From assembly GCF_008795955.1 (NCBI RefSeq), contig NZ_VMHN01000009.1, positions 62,001 to 126,000 of the forward strand: a stretch of 64,000 nt of DNA, written 5' to 3'. Position 1 is the stretch's first letter. The number at the start of each line of letters is the position of its first letter. Below, one piece after another: positions 9,281-18,426 of the stretch. A program made the translations under genes and the position numbers. The notes beneath the pieces were generated by a model that saw only the letters and a program-made list of their open reading frames with translations, was not told the origin of the DNA and did no database searches. The DNA is from Marinobacter denitrificans. Its GTDB lineage: Bacteria; Pseudomonadota; Gammaproteobacteria; Pseudomonadales; Oleiphilaceae.

Positions 9281-9749
9281 TCCGAAAACGACGCCCATCA
9301 TACTGATTGCCGAGGATGACCCTGACGACAGGTTACTGATGACGGAGGCATTCGCTGAGCGTTGCCGTGACTGTCGGATCTGCTTCGCCCACGATGGCGT
9401 TCAGCTGATGCGCTTCCTCAACGGCGAGGGCCCGCTAGCAGAGGATACCGGCGCCTCCTTTGTATGCCCGGACCTGATACTGCTGGACCTCAACATGCCG
9501 CTGAAAGATGGCCGGGAGGCGCTTCAGGAAATCAAGTCCGACCCCAGGTTGCGAACCATTCCGACGATTATCCTGACAACCTCGGGCAATGCCGATGATG
9601 TTCGCTACTGCTACCAGACCGGTGCCAACTCCTACATTGTCAAACCATCAAGCTATTCAGGACTGCTGGATGTTGTCTCCTCGCTGACAACTTACTGGGC
9701 AACAACCGCAACCCTGCCACGAAGACCGGAGCGTTATGACCGAGACTGA
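9273..9749 (+). CDS. Rcp1-like single-domain response regulator
   Basis: A 158-residue receiver. It has the Rcp1-type features of bacteriophytochrome partners: AEDDPDDRLL at the acidic pocket, an inserted loop (LNGEGPLAED), the phospho-acceptor in LLDLNMPLKDG, and the lysine in YIVKPSSY. It overlaps the PAS kinase gene by eight bases and the next gene by 14, so all three are translationally coupled. It most likely accepts phosphate from His994 of the upstream kinase and passes the signal by protein contact. Confidence 0.9.
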   Translation: MTDPKTTPIILIAEDDPDDRLLMTEAFAERCRDCRICFAHDGVQLMRFLNGEGPLAEDTGASFVCPDLILLDLNMPLKDGREALQEIKSDPRLRTIPTIILTTSGNADDVRYCYQTGANSYIVKPSSYSGLLDVVSSLTTYWATTATLPRRPERYDRD

Positions 9750-12609
9750 ACCCTTGCTGCGCATCCTGCTGATCGAAGACGATGAAGACGATTACCTGAT
9801 CACCCGCGACCTGCTGCAGGACAGCAGCCCGGTGAATACCCGGCTGGACTGGGTGGACTCCACCAGTGACGGCATAGCTGCACTGGAGACGGGCGATTAC
9901 GCCATAGCGCTGGTGGACCTCCGCCTGGGCCCGGATTCCGGGATTGATCTGATCCGGGAAGCCCGAGAGCGGAGCATCACCACACCGTTCATCCTGCTGA
10001 CAGGACAGGGCGATGAAGAGCTGGACGCCCGCGCCGTCGAGCTGGGGGCAGCGGATTATCTGGTCAAGGGAAGCCTGGACGGCTATACCCTGATCCGCAG
10101 TATTCGCTACGCCATCGACCGGGCCATGGCCACGGAGAGCCTTGCCACCAGTGAGAGCCACTACCGGCTGTTGTTCGAGAGCAACCCCGCCCCCATGTGC
10201 CTGGTAGCGCCGGATTCTCTGGCCCTGGTTTCCATGAACCAGGCCGCCAGGGCTCTCTATGGATATGGCACCGACGAGATAGGCAGCCTGACCCTGCACA
10301 CAATTCGCGCTGCCGATCACGCACCGCTCAGACTATCGTCCGAGGGCATTCTGTTACGGGAAGGCGGAGTGCTGGAAAGACACCAGCGCCGCGACGGTCG
10401 GGAAATGATCGTGGAAATGGTCAGCACCAGCATGACCATCAACCACCGCCCTCTGCAGGTACTGATGATCACGGATGTGACGTCTCAGCTGGAAAACAGC
10501 CGTCAGCTGAGGCTGTTCAAGCGCAGCATCGAATCCAGTTCCAACGGCATTCTCATTACTGATGCCCGGCAGGGCGATTTGCCCATCATCTACACCAACA
10601 AGGCGTTTGAGAAGATTACCGGTTACAGCTCTGAGGAAGCCCTTGGCAGGAACTGTCGTTTTCTGCAGGGCAACGATTTTGACCTGAGTAACGAGCAGGG
10701 GCTCTCGGACATAAGGCGCGGCCTGAAAAAGGGCACTGACATTTCAGTGGTATTGAGGAACTACCGCAAGGATGGCACCCCCTTCTGGAATGACCTGTAC
10801 ATCTCCCCGATGCGCGACGAACAGGGTGAGATCACCCACTATATCGGTGTCCAGAACGATATATCGGAGCGCAAATCTGCCGAGTACCAACTGGCTTTCA
10901 ATATCAGCCACGATGTTCTCACCGGACTGCCAAACCGCACCCTGCTGGAAGACCGGTTGGGCCAGGCCTGCCAGTTATCACGTCGCTATGGCCGCACCAT
11001 CGCCCTTTTATTTATCGATCTGGATGGCTTCAAACTGATCAATGACTCGCTTGGGCATCGTCTGGGCGACCAGTTGCTGATCGAAGTGGGCAGACGCCTG
11101 AAGGCGCTGGTCCGCTCCGGCGACACGGTTGCCAGGATCAGCGGCGATGAGTTCATCATATTATTGCCGGACCTGGCCCAGGCTGAGGACGCCGTGATTG
11201 TCGTGGAGACGGCCATCCATGAAATCGCCTGCCCCTATCACCTCGATGGCGAAACCATTCACCTGACCGCCAGCGTGGGTATTTCAACCACTGACGGCAG
11301 TATCGAAAAACCCATGGCCCTGCTGCAACAGGCCGACCTGGCCATGTACCGCGCCAAGCAGCAGGGGCGCAATACGTATCAATGGTATTCGCAGGAATTC
11401 AATGAGGAAGCCAGCTACCGTGTTGCCCTGCGCAATGAATTGCAGGATGCCATCGACCAGGAGCAACTGTCCGTCTATTACCAGCCACTGATTGACGCCC
11501 GCACCGGCCACACCCGCAACGTCGAGGCGCTGGTTCGATGGCAACACCCGACTCGTGGCCTCATCTCACCTGGTGATTTTATCCCTCTGGCGGAAGAAAC
11601 CGGGCAGATCATCGCGCTGGGAGAGTGGGTTCTGCGCAAGGCCTGTCGCGACATGGTGCATCTGCATTCCCGGGGTTTCCGACACTGTTCGATATCGGTC
11701 AACGTATCGCCGATTCAGCTGCGCAAAGAAGGCTTTACCCAAACCATCACCAACGCGCTGAAGGCTTCAGGCCTTCCTCCGGAAAGTCTGGAGCTGGAGG
11801 TGGTGGAATCCGCCATACTCCTGGACACCGATCTTGTGATCAATACCCTCCATGCCATTCGCGAGCTCGGAGTACACATCGCAATTGATGATTTCGGTAC
11901 CGGTTTTTCCAGCCTCAGCTACATCAAGCTGCTGCCGGCCAATAAGATCAAGATTGACCGATCCTTTATCAAGGATGTCATCGAAAACCGCAGCGATGCT
12001 GCCATCACCCAGGGTGTCATCTCCATGGCCCACCACCTGGGCCTGGAAGTGGTGGCCGAAGGGGTGGAAACCGAAGCGCACGCAAGCTACCTGCGGAAAA
12101 ACCATTGCGATCTTCTGCAGGGTTTTGCTTTTGCAAGGCCCATGCCGTTTGATGATCTGCTGGCATTTCTCAATGACCAGGCCAGGGGGGACACATCGAC
12201 ATCCGGTACCGGTGAGGTCAGTGAACAGGAGCGGACGCTACTCCTGCTGGATGACGAGGAAAATATATTGCGGGCGCTGACCCGCTTACTCCGTCGCGAC
12301 GGCTATCGCATACTGGCCACCACCAGCGTAAAAGAGGCGTTCAGCTTGCTGGCGGCAAACCAGGTGCAGGTGATTGTCTCCGACCAGCGCATGCCGGAGA
12401 TGTCCGGTACCGACTTTCTCAGCGAGGTTAAAGCCATTCATCCCGAAACCGTCCGAATTGTACTGTCAGGTTATACCGACCTGAAGTCGGTCACCGACGC
12501 CATCAATGAGGGCGCCATCTACAAGTTCCTGACCAAACCCTGGGACGACAAACAAATACGTGAACATATCCAGCAGGCGTTTCTCTATTACCGGGCCACA
12601 ACGGGATGA
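9736..12609 (+). CDS. REC-PAS-LOV-GGDEF-EAL-REC c-di-GMP enzyme
   Basis: A 957-residue signalling protein. Domains: REC (1-125, IEDDEDDYL), PAS (about 137-250), LOV-type PAS (about 257-380), GGDEF (about 385-550), EAL (about 560-815) and a second REC (about 830-957, SDQRMPEMSG, LTKPWDD). The LOV domain carries the flavin-adduct signature GRNCRFLQ with Cys307, followed by NYRKDGTPFWN and a later Gln in YIGVQND, so blue-light sensing through flavin is likely. The GGDEF loop reads SGDEF with an intact RxxD inhibitory site (RSGD). The EAL domain has EALVRW and DDFGTGFSS and looks active. It may make or break c-di-GMP; the net activity cannot be told from sequence. Confidence 0.9.
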   Translation: MTETEPLLRILLIEDDEDDYLITRDLLQDSSPVNTRLDWVDSTSDGIAALETGDYAIALVDLRLGPDSGIDLIREARERSITTPFILLTGQGDEELDARAVELGAADYLVKGSLDGYTLIRSIRYAIDRAMATESLATSESHYRLLFESNPAPMCLVAPDSLALVSMNQAARALYGYGTDEIGSLTLHTIRAADHAPLRLSSEGILLREGGVLERHQRRDGREMIVEMVSTSMTINHRPLQVLMITDVTSQLENSRQLRLFKRSIESSSNGILITDARQGDLPIIYTNKAFEKITGYSSEEALGRNCRFLQGNDFDLSNEQGLSDIRRGLKKGTDISVVLRNYRKDGTPFWNDLYISPMRDEQGEITHYIGVQNDISERKSAEYQLAFNISHDVLTGLPNRTLLEDRLGQACQLSRRYGRTIALLFIDLDGFKLINDSLGHRLGDQLLIEVGRRLKALVRSGDTVARISGDEFIILLPDLAQAEDAVIVVETAIHEIACPYHLDGETIHLTASVGISTTDGSIEKPMALLQQADLAMYRAKQQGRNTYQWYSQEFNEEASYRVALRNELQDAIDQEQLSVYYQPLIDARTGHTRNVEALVRWQHPTRGLISPGDFIPLAEETGQIIALGEWVLRKACRDMVHLHSRGFRHCSISVNVSPIQLRKEGFTQTITNALKASGLPPESLELEVVESAILLDTDLVINTLHAIRELGVHIAIDDFGTGFSSLSYIKLLPANKIKIDRSFIKDVIENRSDAAITQGVISMAHHLGLEVVAEGVETEAHASYLRKNHCDLLQGFAFARPMPFDDLLAFLNDQARGDTSTSGTGEVSEQERTLLLLDDEENILRALTRLLRRDGYRILATTSVKEAFSLLAANQVQVIVSDQRMPEMSGTDFLSEVKAIHPETVRIVLSGYTDLKSVTDAINEGAIYKFLTKPWDDKQIREHIQQAFLYYRATTG

Positions 12610-12703
12610 GCACGCGAAAGAGTTGACCAGCTCTTTCTGGAGTTGAACATGGATTCAGAGGTAGACTTAAGCACCACTATTATAAGCATCAGGAAGCGAC
12701 AGA

Positions 12704-13825
12704 GTGCCGAATCTTGTCCGTATCGCACCCGGCGCATTGACCATTGGAAAGCCTTTACCCTGGACGGTGTTCGACGCCGATGGCAATGTGCTCTTGCGCC
12801 AAGGTTACGTCATTCAGAATGACATCCAGCTCGAGCAGCTGTTTGAACGTGGTCTTTTCCAGCCCCGTAAAATTGAGCGCCCGCAGGATGAGATTCTGGA
12901 AGATACCCGGGTCCTCAACCCCTTTGCGGAATACCCGCTGTTGCTGCAAACACTGGAATCCACTCTTAACGCCATCACCAGACGGGAAGAAAGCGCCCTC
13001 AAACGAGTGCTCGGCCTGTCACGAATGATCGACCAGATGTGCCAGGAGTCGCCGGAAGCCAGCCTGGCGCTTGTGCACCTGTATTCCATCGAGCCCACCA
13101 TTCACGAGCAGATCCTGTTCTACGCCGTGCTTTGCCAGTTCACCGCACGCCGCTTCGGCCTTGATGACAAGCGGATCGCCGTGCTGATCAGCGCAGCGCT
13201 GACCGCAAATCTGGCGCTGGTACCGGTGGCCGATAAACTGAATGCATCCAACCGGCTGTTGAGTGATGACCAGCGGGCAGTTATTCGCAAGCACCCCGAA
13301 CGCAGCATCCAGGCACTGAAAGACGCCGGGATAACAAGCCCCATACTGCTGAAAATCATCGCCCAGCATCATGAACAGGCAGACGGTTCGGGGTATCCGC
13401 AAGGGCTTAGCGGCACTGATATCCGGGGTGAGGCAGAAATTCTCGCATTGGCGGAACGTTATGTCGCGATGATTACCCGCCGGGCCTATCGCGAACGAAT
13501 GAATGTTGTGGAGGCCCGTAAACTGACCAGCTCACTGGCCAACGGCAAGTTTCGCCCCGCCATCCCCCGCGCCCTGCTGGCTGTGCTTACCGAATACCCA
13601 CCAGGCACCCTGGTAAGGCTGGCCAACAACGAGATAGCAGTGATTGTACGCCGTCCCCACCGGCACCGGGGGCCATTCGCCAAAGCGATCATCGGGCCAC
13701 GGGGCAATCGTTACAGTGGCTCGTTCGAGCGGGACTGCAGCCTGCTGGAATTCAACGTCAGGGGTATAGAGCAGCCGGAAGTGATGCCCTCCATGGACTT
13801 CGGGCTGCTCTGGGGATTTCGCTGA
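12704..13825 (+). CDS. HD-GYP-like protein lacking the HD pair
   Basis: A 373-residue protein from a GTG with AGGA nine bases upstream. The N-terminus (about 5-60) is a small beta domain often found ahead of HD-GYP domains (KPLPWTVFDADGNVLLRQG). Residues 130-290 form the HD-GYP fold, with HHEQADGSGYP well preserved. The HD pair is absent: the corresponding helix reads SAALTANLALVP. The C-terminal 80 residues (TLVRLANNEIAVIVRR) resemble the beta tail of such proteins. It probably binds a nucleotide or partner without full phosphodiesterase activity. It ends the signalling operon, separated by 94 bases from the previous gene, and converges on the esterase gene. Confidence 0.82.
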   Translation: MPNLVRIAPGALTIGKPLPWTVFDADGNVLLRQGYVIQNDIQLEQLFERGLFQPRKIERPQDEILEDTRVLNPFAEYPLLLQTLESTLNAITRREESALKRVLGLSRMIDQMCQESPEASLALVHLYSIEPTIHEQILFYAVLCQFTARRFGLDDKRIAVLISAALTANLALVPVADKLNASNRLLSDDQRAVIRKHPERSIQALKDAGITSPILLKIIAQHHEQADGSGYPQGLSGTDIRGEAEILALAERYVAMITRRAYRERMNVVEARKLTSSLANGKFRPAIPRALLAVLTEYPPGTLVRLANNEIAVIVRRPHRHRGPFAKAIIGPRGNRYSGSFERDCSLLEFNVRGIEQPEVMPSMDFGLLWGFR

Positions 13826-13833
13826 CCTCGCCG

Positions 13834-14679
13834 CTACTTCAGCCCGAGGGCCTCGGCATGATGGTCCAGATGATCGTCGATAAACGAGGCAATGAAGAAG
13901 TAACTGTGGTCATACCCCCGATGCATCCGCAAATTTATGTGGTGATGCATTTTTTCACAGGCATCTGCCAGCGCATCCGGATTCAGCTGGCTGTCGAGGA
14001 ATTCATCGGCGGTGCCCTGGTCTACCAGCAGGGGTAACCTCTCTCTCGCCGTGGGAATCAGCAGCGTGGCGTCCCACTCTTCCCATGCCTTCTGGTCATC
14101 ACCCAGGTACCCGCTGAAGGCTTTCTGGCCCCAGGGGCACTCGGTGGGGTTGGCAACGGGTGCAAACGCAGAAACCGACTTGTACAGCCCCGGATTCTTC
14201 AACGCTGCTATCAGCGCCCCGTGCCCGCCCATGGAGTGGCCGCTGATACTGCGGTCCTCCGTCACCGGCAGGTGGCCTTCCACCAGCTGCGGCAGTTCCT
14301 TGACCACATAATCGTACATGCGGTAATGGGCCGCCCAGGGTTCAAGGGTGGCGTTGACGTAGAAGCCGGCCCCGCTGCCGAAATCATAACTGTCATGCTC
14401 GCCAGGCAGGTTCAGGCCGCGGGGACTGGTATCGGGGCACACGATGGCCAAACCCAGACGAGCGGCTTTCTTCATGGCACCCGCCTTTTGCATGAAATTC
14501 TGGTCTGTACAGGTGAGCCCCGACAGCCAGTAAAGTACCGGCACCTGGCGCGAGTCCGTGCCCAGCGCCGCGGGCGGCAGGTAAACCGCAAACTCCATGT
14601 CGCAGTCCAGGGCTGCTGAATGATGCCGGTAACGACGGTGTTCCCCGTCAAAACAGACGTTGGTGGAGAGCAGTTCCAT
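13834..14679 (-). CDS. fghA: S-formylglutathione hydrolase
   Basis: About 281 residues from the ATG at 14679, which has GAGG five bases upstream; a GTG two codons earlier is less likely. It is an alpha/beta hydrolase of the esterase D family: the nucleophile elbow is GHSMGGHGAL, the oxyanion-side motif is YWLSGLTCTDQNF, the Asp region is DQGTADEF and the catalytic His lies in GYDHSYFFI. It hydrolyses S-formylglutathione to formate and glutathione, the second step of formaldehyde detoxification. The usual partner, class III alcohol dehydrogenase, is not in the window. It overlaps nothing and converges on the HD-GYP-like gene. Confidence 0.95.
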   Translation of the reverse strand: MELLSTNVCFDGEHRRYRHHSAALDCDMEFAVYLPPAALGTDSRQVPVLYWLSGLTCTDQNFMQKAGAMKKAARLGLAIVCPDTSPRGLNLPGEHDSYDFGSGAGFYVNATLEPWAAHYRMYDYVVKELPQLVEGHLPVTEDRSISGHSMGGHGALIAALKNPGLYKSVSAFAPVANPTECPWGQKAFSGYLGDDQKAWEEWDATLLIPTARERLPLLVDQGTADEFLDSQLNPDALADACEKMHHHINLRMHRGYDHSYFFIASFIDDHLDHHAEALGLK

Positions 14680-14705
14680 GATCACCTCGGGGGCTTATGG
14701 GAATT

Positions 14706-15128
14706 TTACAACGCGTATTTGGGCACATCGATGCCGAAGCCGGCTTTTGCCAGCTCCGACAGGATAGCCGTTCGGGTTACGATGCCAATCAGGCGATTAT
14801 GGTCAACCACCGGATAGACCTTGGGTTTTCCAGCGCCCAGGTTCTGGGCCAGATCCACGACAGACATTTCTGGTGAAATCGTCACCGGATTGCGGAACAT
14901 CACATCATCCACCAACGGATCGCCTTCGTGATGATAATTGCTCACCAGAAGGGCGTGTATACAATCCTGTTCCGAGATGAAACCGATAACCTTGCGGTGG
15001 TCGTCCACCACCGGCAGCCCCGTAACGTGATTATGGAGCAGCGTTTTGACCACTTTGGTTAACGGTGTACCACAGCGAACAGGCTCAATGTGGTTCCACA
15101 TGACATCCGATACTTTTAACGATTGCAT
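14706..15128 (-). CDS. Two-CBS-domain protein
   Basis: A 140-residue protein made of a CBS pair: the first (about 1-60) contains HNHVTGLPVVDDHRKVIGFISEQD and the second (about 75-135) contains KVYPVVDHNRLIGIVTRTAIL. CBS pairs bind adenosyl ligands and act as energy or ligand sensors. It is a stand-alone CBS protein without an attached enzyme or channel. GGGAG lies upstream of the ATG. It is transcribed in the same direction as fghA with a 26-base gap, so the two may share a transcript, and divergently from the symporter gene. Its target is unknown. Confidence 0.88.
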   Translation of the reverse strand: MQSLKVSDVMWNHIEPVRCGTPLTKVVKTLLHNHVTGLPVVDDHRKVIGFISEQDCIHALLVSNYHHEGDPLVDDVMFRNPVTISPEMSVVDLAQNLGAGKPKVYPVVDHNRLIGIVTRTAILSELAKAGFGIDVPKYAL

Positions 15129-15361
15129 TGGCAGGCTCCCTGACCATTCACATTCCGGATATTTCCTTCTATAACCATAGGCAATGCGGGCGGAAACTGG
15201 AAGTATAAACCCCGGAATAACGAATTCTGCCCGCCGAATGTTTACAGATAAAAATAAGTGTCTAAACTCAGTCAGTTATACCCTTATCGGGAAGCACAGA
15301 CCTGCTCCGCCCATCGTCACGGCCGGAGCATTTCAACCATGGCAGAAACAGGGAGATTCCC

Positions 15362-16723
15362 ATGGAAGCCTTAGAGTCTTTTTTTAGCAGCATAAACGCT
15401 CTGGTATGGGGCCCACCCATGCTGGTGATGATTCTCGGTGTCGGACTTTTCCTGAGCATTGGCCTGAAGCTTATGCCGGTGCTGAAACTGGGTGCCGGTT
15501 TCCGCCTGATGTGGAAGGGTCGTACCGGTATCGAGTCTGACGGTGAGATACCACCGTTTCAGGCCCTGATGACGGCTCTGTCGGCGACAGTCGGTACCGG
15601 TAATATTGCCGGTGTTGCCACCGCGGTATTTCTGGGCGGGCCGGGGGCCCTGTTCTGGATGTGGCTGACAGCACTGGTAGGCATGGCCACAAAATATTCG
15701 GAAGCGGTACTGGCAGTGCGTTTCCGGGAGGTGGATGAACGTGGTGCCCATGTGGGCGGCCCGATGTATTACATCCGCAACGGGTTGGGAAAAAAGTGGG
15801 CGTGGCTGGGCGTGCTGTTCGCCATATTTGCCTCAGTGGCGGCCTTTGGCATCGGCAACACCGTGCAGGCCAACTCCGTGGCCGATGTACTGCAGACCAA
15901 CTTCAACCTTCCCCACTGGGTAACGGGGCTCATTCTGATGACCTTGGTGGGCCTGGTACTGATTGGCGGCATCAAACGCATCGGGCAGGTGGCAAGTGCG
16001 CTGGTACCCTTCATGGCGATCGCCTATGTTTTCGTGGGTCTGGTGGTACTTGCGATCAACGCCAATGAGCTTCCAGGCGCCATCGCCATGGTCTTCACCC
16101 ATGCCTTCAGCCCGGTAGCTGCCGAGGGTGGCTTTGCAGGTGCCGCTGTCTGGGCCGCCATTCGCTTCGGCGTGGCCCGGGGTATTTTCTCCAATGAGGC
16201 CGGCCTGGGCTCTGCTCCCATTGCTCACGCCGCAGCGCAGACCAAGAACCCGATCAACCAGGGCATGGTGGCCATGTTGGGCACCTTTATCGACACTATT
16301 ATTGTGTGCAGCATCACGGGCCTGGTCATCATCAGCTCCGGCGCCTGGACGTCTGGCGAGACCGGTGCCGCGCTGACTTCACTGGCCTTTGAGTCGGGTC
16401 TGCCTGGATTCGGCAATTACGTTGTCGCCATTTCCCTGGCGATTTTTGCCTTTACGACCATCATCGGCTGGTCGTTCTACGGCGAGCGCTGTATCGAGTT
16501 CCTCTTCGGTGTAAAGGCCATTGTGCCCTACCGTGTGGTATGGATTCTCGCTATCCCGGTTGGCGCTACCATCAACCTGGGCCTGATCTGGCTGATTGCC
16601 GATACCCTCAATGCCATGATGGCCCTGCCTAACCTGGTAGCGTTGCTGTTGCTCAGCCCCGTGGTCTTTAAACTGACCCGCGAGCATTTCGAAAAAGAGC
16701 GTTCTCTTGGTGTGAATCAATGA
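15362..16723 (+). CDS. Sodium:alanine symporter (AGCS family)
   Basis: A 453-residue inner-membrane transporter with about ten to eleven hydrophobic helices, the usual AGCS size. The family signature is visible at residues 70-120: FQALMTALSATVGTGNIAG, then GGPGALFWMW and ATKYSEAVLAVRFR. A further conserved stretch is GVARGIFSNEAGLGSAPIAHA. The family imports alanine or glycine with sodium, fitting a marine organism. GGGAGA precedes the ATG. A 233-base region between this gene and the CBS gene must hold both promoters; I could not fix either one. Confidence 0.93.
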   Translation: MEALESFFSSINALVWGPPMLVMILGVGLFLSIGLKLMPVLKLGAGFRLMWKGRTGIESDGEIPPFQALMTALSATVGTGNIAGVATAVFLGGPGALFWMWLTALVGMATKYSEAVLAVRFREVDERGAHVGGPMYYIRNGLGKKWAWLGVLFAIFASVAAFGIGNTVQANSVADVLQTNFNLPHWVTGLILMTLVGLVLIGGIKRIGQVASALVPFMAIAYVFVGLVVLAINANELPGAIAMVFTHAFSPVAAEGGFAGAAVWAAIRFGVARGIFSNEAGLGSAPIAHAAAQTKNPINQGMVAMLGTFIDTIIVCSITGLVIISSGAWTSGETGAALTSLAFESGLPGFGNYVVAISLAIFAFTTIIGWSFYGERCIEFLFGVKAIVPYRVVWILAIPVGATINLGLIWLIADTLNAMMALPNLVALLLLSPVVFKLTREHFEKERSLGVNQ

Positions 16724-16729
16724 GCCGCT

Positions 16730-16781
16730 GGTGACGAATGAGGCAGATCAACCGCCCTTGGTTTTTCGCTCATTCGTCACC
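16730..16781. repeat. 13-bp perfect inverted repeat after the AGCS gene
   Basis: The arms GGTGACGAATGAG (16730-16742) and its exact complement (16769-16781) flank a 26-base spacer, beginning seven bases after the symporter stop codon. There is no T-run after the right arm. It could be an mRNA 3' stabiliser or a binding site; its purpose is unknown. Confidence 0.6.
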
Positions 16782-16860
16782 ATTGTTTATCGTATAGACT
16801 GAATCATATGCCGGCGCTTCTATCTTGCCGGGCTTTTGTATCGCCAAAGGAGGAAACACC

Positions 16861-17514
16861 ATGAGTTTACGTCTGGGAGATACCGCACCGGATTTCGAGC
16901 AGGATTCCAGTGAAGGCAGGATCAGTTTTCACAACTGGCTGGGTGACAGCTGGGGCATATTGTTCTCGCATCCGGCGGACTTCACGCCCGTGTGCACCAC
17001 CGAGCTTGGGCTGACCGCCAAGCTGAAGAGCCAGTTCGACAAACGTAATGTCAAAGCCATCGCGCTGAGCGTCGACCCGGTGGATTCCCACAAGGAGTGG
17101 ATCAAGGACATCAACGAAACTCAGGGTTGTGCGGTGAATTTTCCGATCATTGCCGATCAGGACAAAAAAGTGTCCGAGCTTTACGACATGATCCACCCCA
17201 ACGCCAACGACAGCCTGACGGTTCGTTCGCTGTTCGTGATCGATCCCAACAAAAAGATCCGCCTGATCATTACCTACCCGGCCAGCACCGGCCGTAACTT
17301 CAACGAAGTTCTCAGGGTGATCGACTCACTGCAGATGACCGACGAGCACAAGGTGGCTACTCCGGGCAACTGGGAAGCCGGCGGTGACGTAGTTATCGTG
17401 CCGTCGCTGCAGGATGAGGATGAGATCAAGGAGCGCTTCCCGAAAGGCTACAAGGTCGTGAAGTCGTATCTGCGGATGACACCTGACCCACGCTCCAACT
17501 GGAGTGGTGACTGA
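16861..17514 (+). CDS. 1-Cys peroxiredoxin (Prx6/LsfA type)
   Basis: A 217-residue cytoplasmic peroxiredoxin starting at the ATG preceded by AGGAGG at ideal distance; an upstream in-frame codon would add a leader without a ribosome site. The peroxidatic cysteine lies in DFTPVCTTELG near residue 47, and the long C-terminal domain (DDEDEIKERFPKGYK) is that of the Prx6 group. The PVCTTE form matches one-Cys enzymes such as LsfA. It reduces hydrogen peroxide and organic peroxides with thiol help. It stands alone between the symporter and the methionine importer and has its own terminator. Confidence 0.95.
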   Translation: MSLRLGDTAPDFEQDSSEGRISFHNWLGDSWGILFSHPADFTPVCTTELGLTAKLKSQFDKRNVKAIALSVDPVDSHKEWIKDINETQGCAVNFPIIADQDKKVSELYDMIHPNANDSLTVRSLFVIDPNKKIRLIITYPASTGRNFNEVLRVIDSLQMTDEHKVATPGNWEAGGDVVIVPSLQDEDEIKERFPKGYKVVKSYLRMTPDPRSNWSGD

Positions 17515-17542
17515 TCGCTGAAAATCTGATCAGCTAAAACCG

Positions 17543-17570
17543 AAAAGCCGGGCACTTGCCCGGCTTTTTT
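17543..17570 (+). terminator. Intrinsic terminator of the peroxiredoxin gene
   Basis: The hairpin GCCGGGC-ACTT-GCCCGGC (extended by A/T pairs) is followed by TTTTTT. It starts 29 bases after the peroxiredoxin stop codon. The A-run on its left also allows use from the minus strand for metQ. Confidence 0.9.
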
Positions 17571-17591
17571 CGGTCCGTTTCCGGGTTGGCT

Positions 17592-18374
17592 TCAGAATGC
17601 CGGAACCACGGCACCTTCGTAATTCTTCTCGATGTAGCTCCTCACGTCTTCTGACGTCAGCGCTTTCGCAAGCTTTTGAATTGCCTCTTCGTCAGCACGG
17701 TCCTCATGGGCCACCAGAATGTTTACGTAAGGAGACTCCGCACCTTCAATCACCAACGCATCCTCTGTCGGGTTCAGGCCCGCTTCCAGTGCGTAGTTGG
17801 TGTTGATCAACGCCAGGTCTACCTGGTTCAGGATACGAGGCAGGGTTGCGGCCTCCAGTTCCTTGAAGTCCAGGTTTCTGGGATTTTCGGCGATATCACG
17901 AGGTGTGGCAGTGATCTTGCTGTCATCCTCCAAGGTAATCAGTCCGGCCTTTTGCAGCAGCAACAGTGCACGGCCGCCGTTGGTAGGGTCATTAGGGATT
18001 GCAACTGTGTCGCCATCCTTCAGCTCGTCAAGAGAATCGATCCGGCTGGAATAGGCGCCGAACGGCTCAACGTGAACGCCAGTAACGCTGACCAGCTTGG
18101 TGCCTTTGCCGTCGTTGAATTCATCCAGGTACGGCTGGTGCTGGAAGAAGTTCGCGTCCATCCGCTTCTGGTCTACCTGTACGTTGGGCTGCACATAATC
18201 GGTGAATACTTTGACATCCAGCTCGACACCCTGTTCTGCCAGTTTCGGCTTAACAAACTCCAGAATCTCAGCATGGGGTACCGGAGTTGCCGCCACGGAA
18301 AGCTTTTCCGCAATCGCGGCGGAAGAGAATGTTGCAATGGCAGCCAGGGCTACCAGCGTTTTCTTGAGTTTCAT
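17592..18374 (-). CDS. metQ: D-methionine ABC transporter substrate-binding protein
   Basis: A 260-residue NlpA/MetQ family protein. Family features are PVPHAEILEFVKP, the ligand-site stretch NFFQHQPYLDEFN and the NDPTNGGRALLLLQ motif. The N-terminus is a normal secretory signal ending AIAEK, without the lipobox cysteine that enterobacterial MetQ uses for membrane anchoring, so this copy should be a soluble periplasmic protein. It is the last gene of metN-metI-metQ and is separated from metI by a long composite palindrome. Confidence 0.93.
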   Translation of the reverse strand: MKLKKTLVALAAIATFSSAAIAEKLSVAATPVPHAEILEFVKPKLAEQGVELDVKVFTDYVQPNVQVDQKRMDANFFQHQPYLDEFNDGKGTKLVSVTGVHVEPFGAYSSRIDSLDELKDGDTVAIPNDPTNGGRALLLLQKAGLITLEDDSKITATPRDIAENPRNLDFKELEAATLPRILNQVDLALINTNYALEAGLNPTEDALVIEGAESPYVNILVAHEDRADEEAIQKLAKALTSEDVRSYIEKNYEGAVVPAF

Positions 18375-18426
18375 AAGTCTCTTCTCCTGTTGGGTACTTC
18401 AAATAATTTATTCTGTCTGGGAGTAC

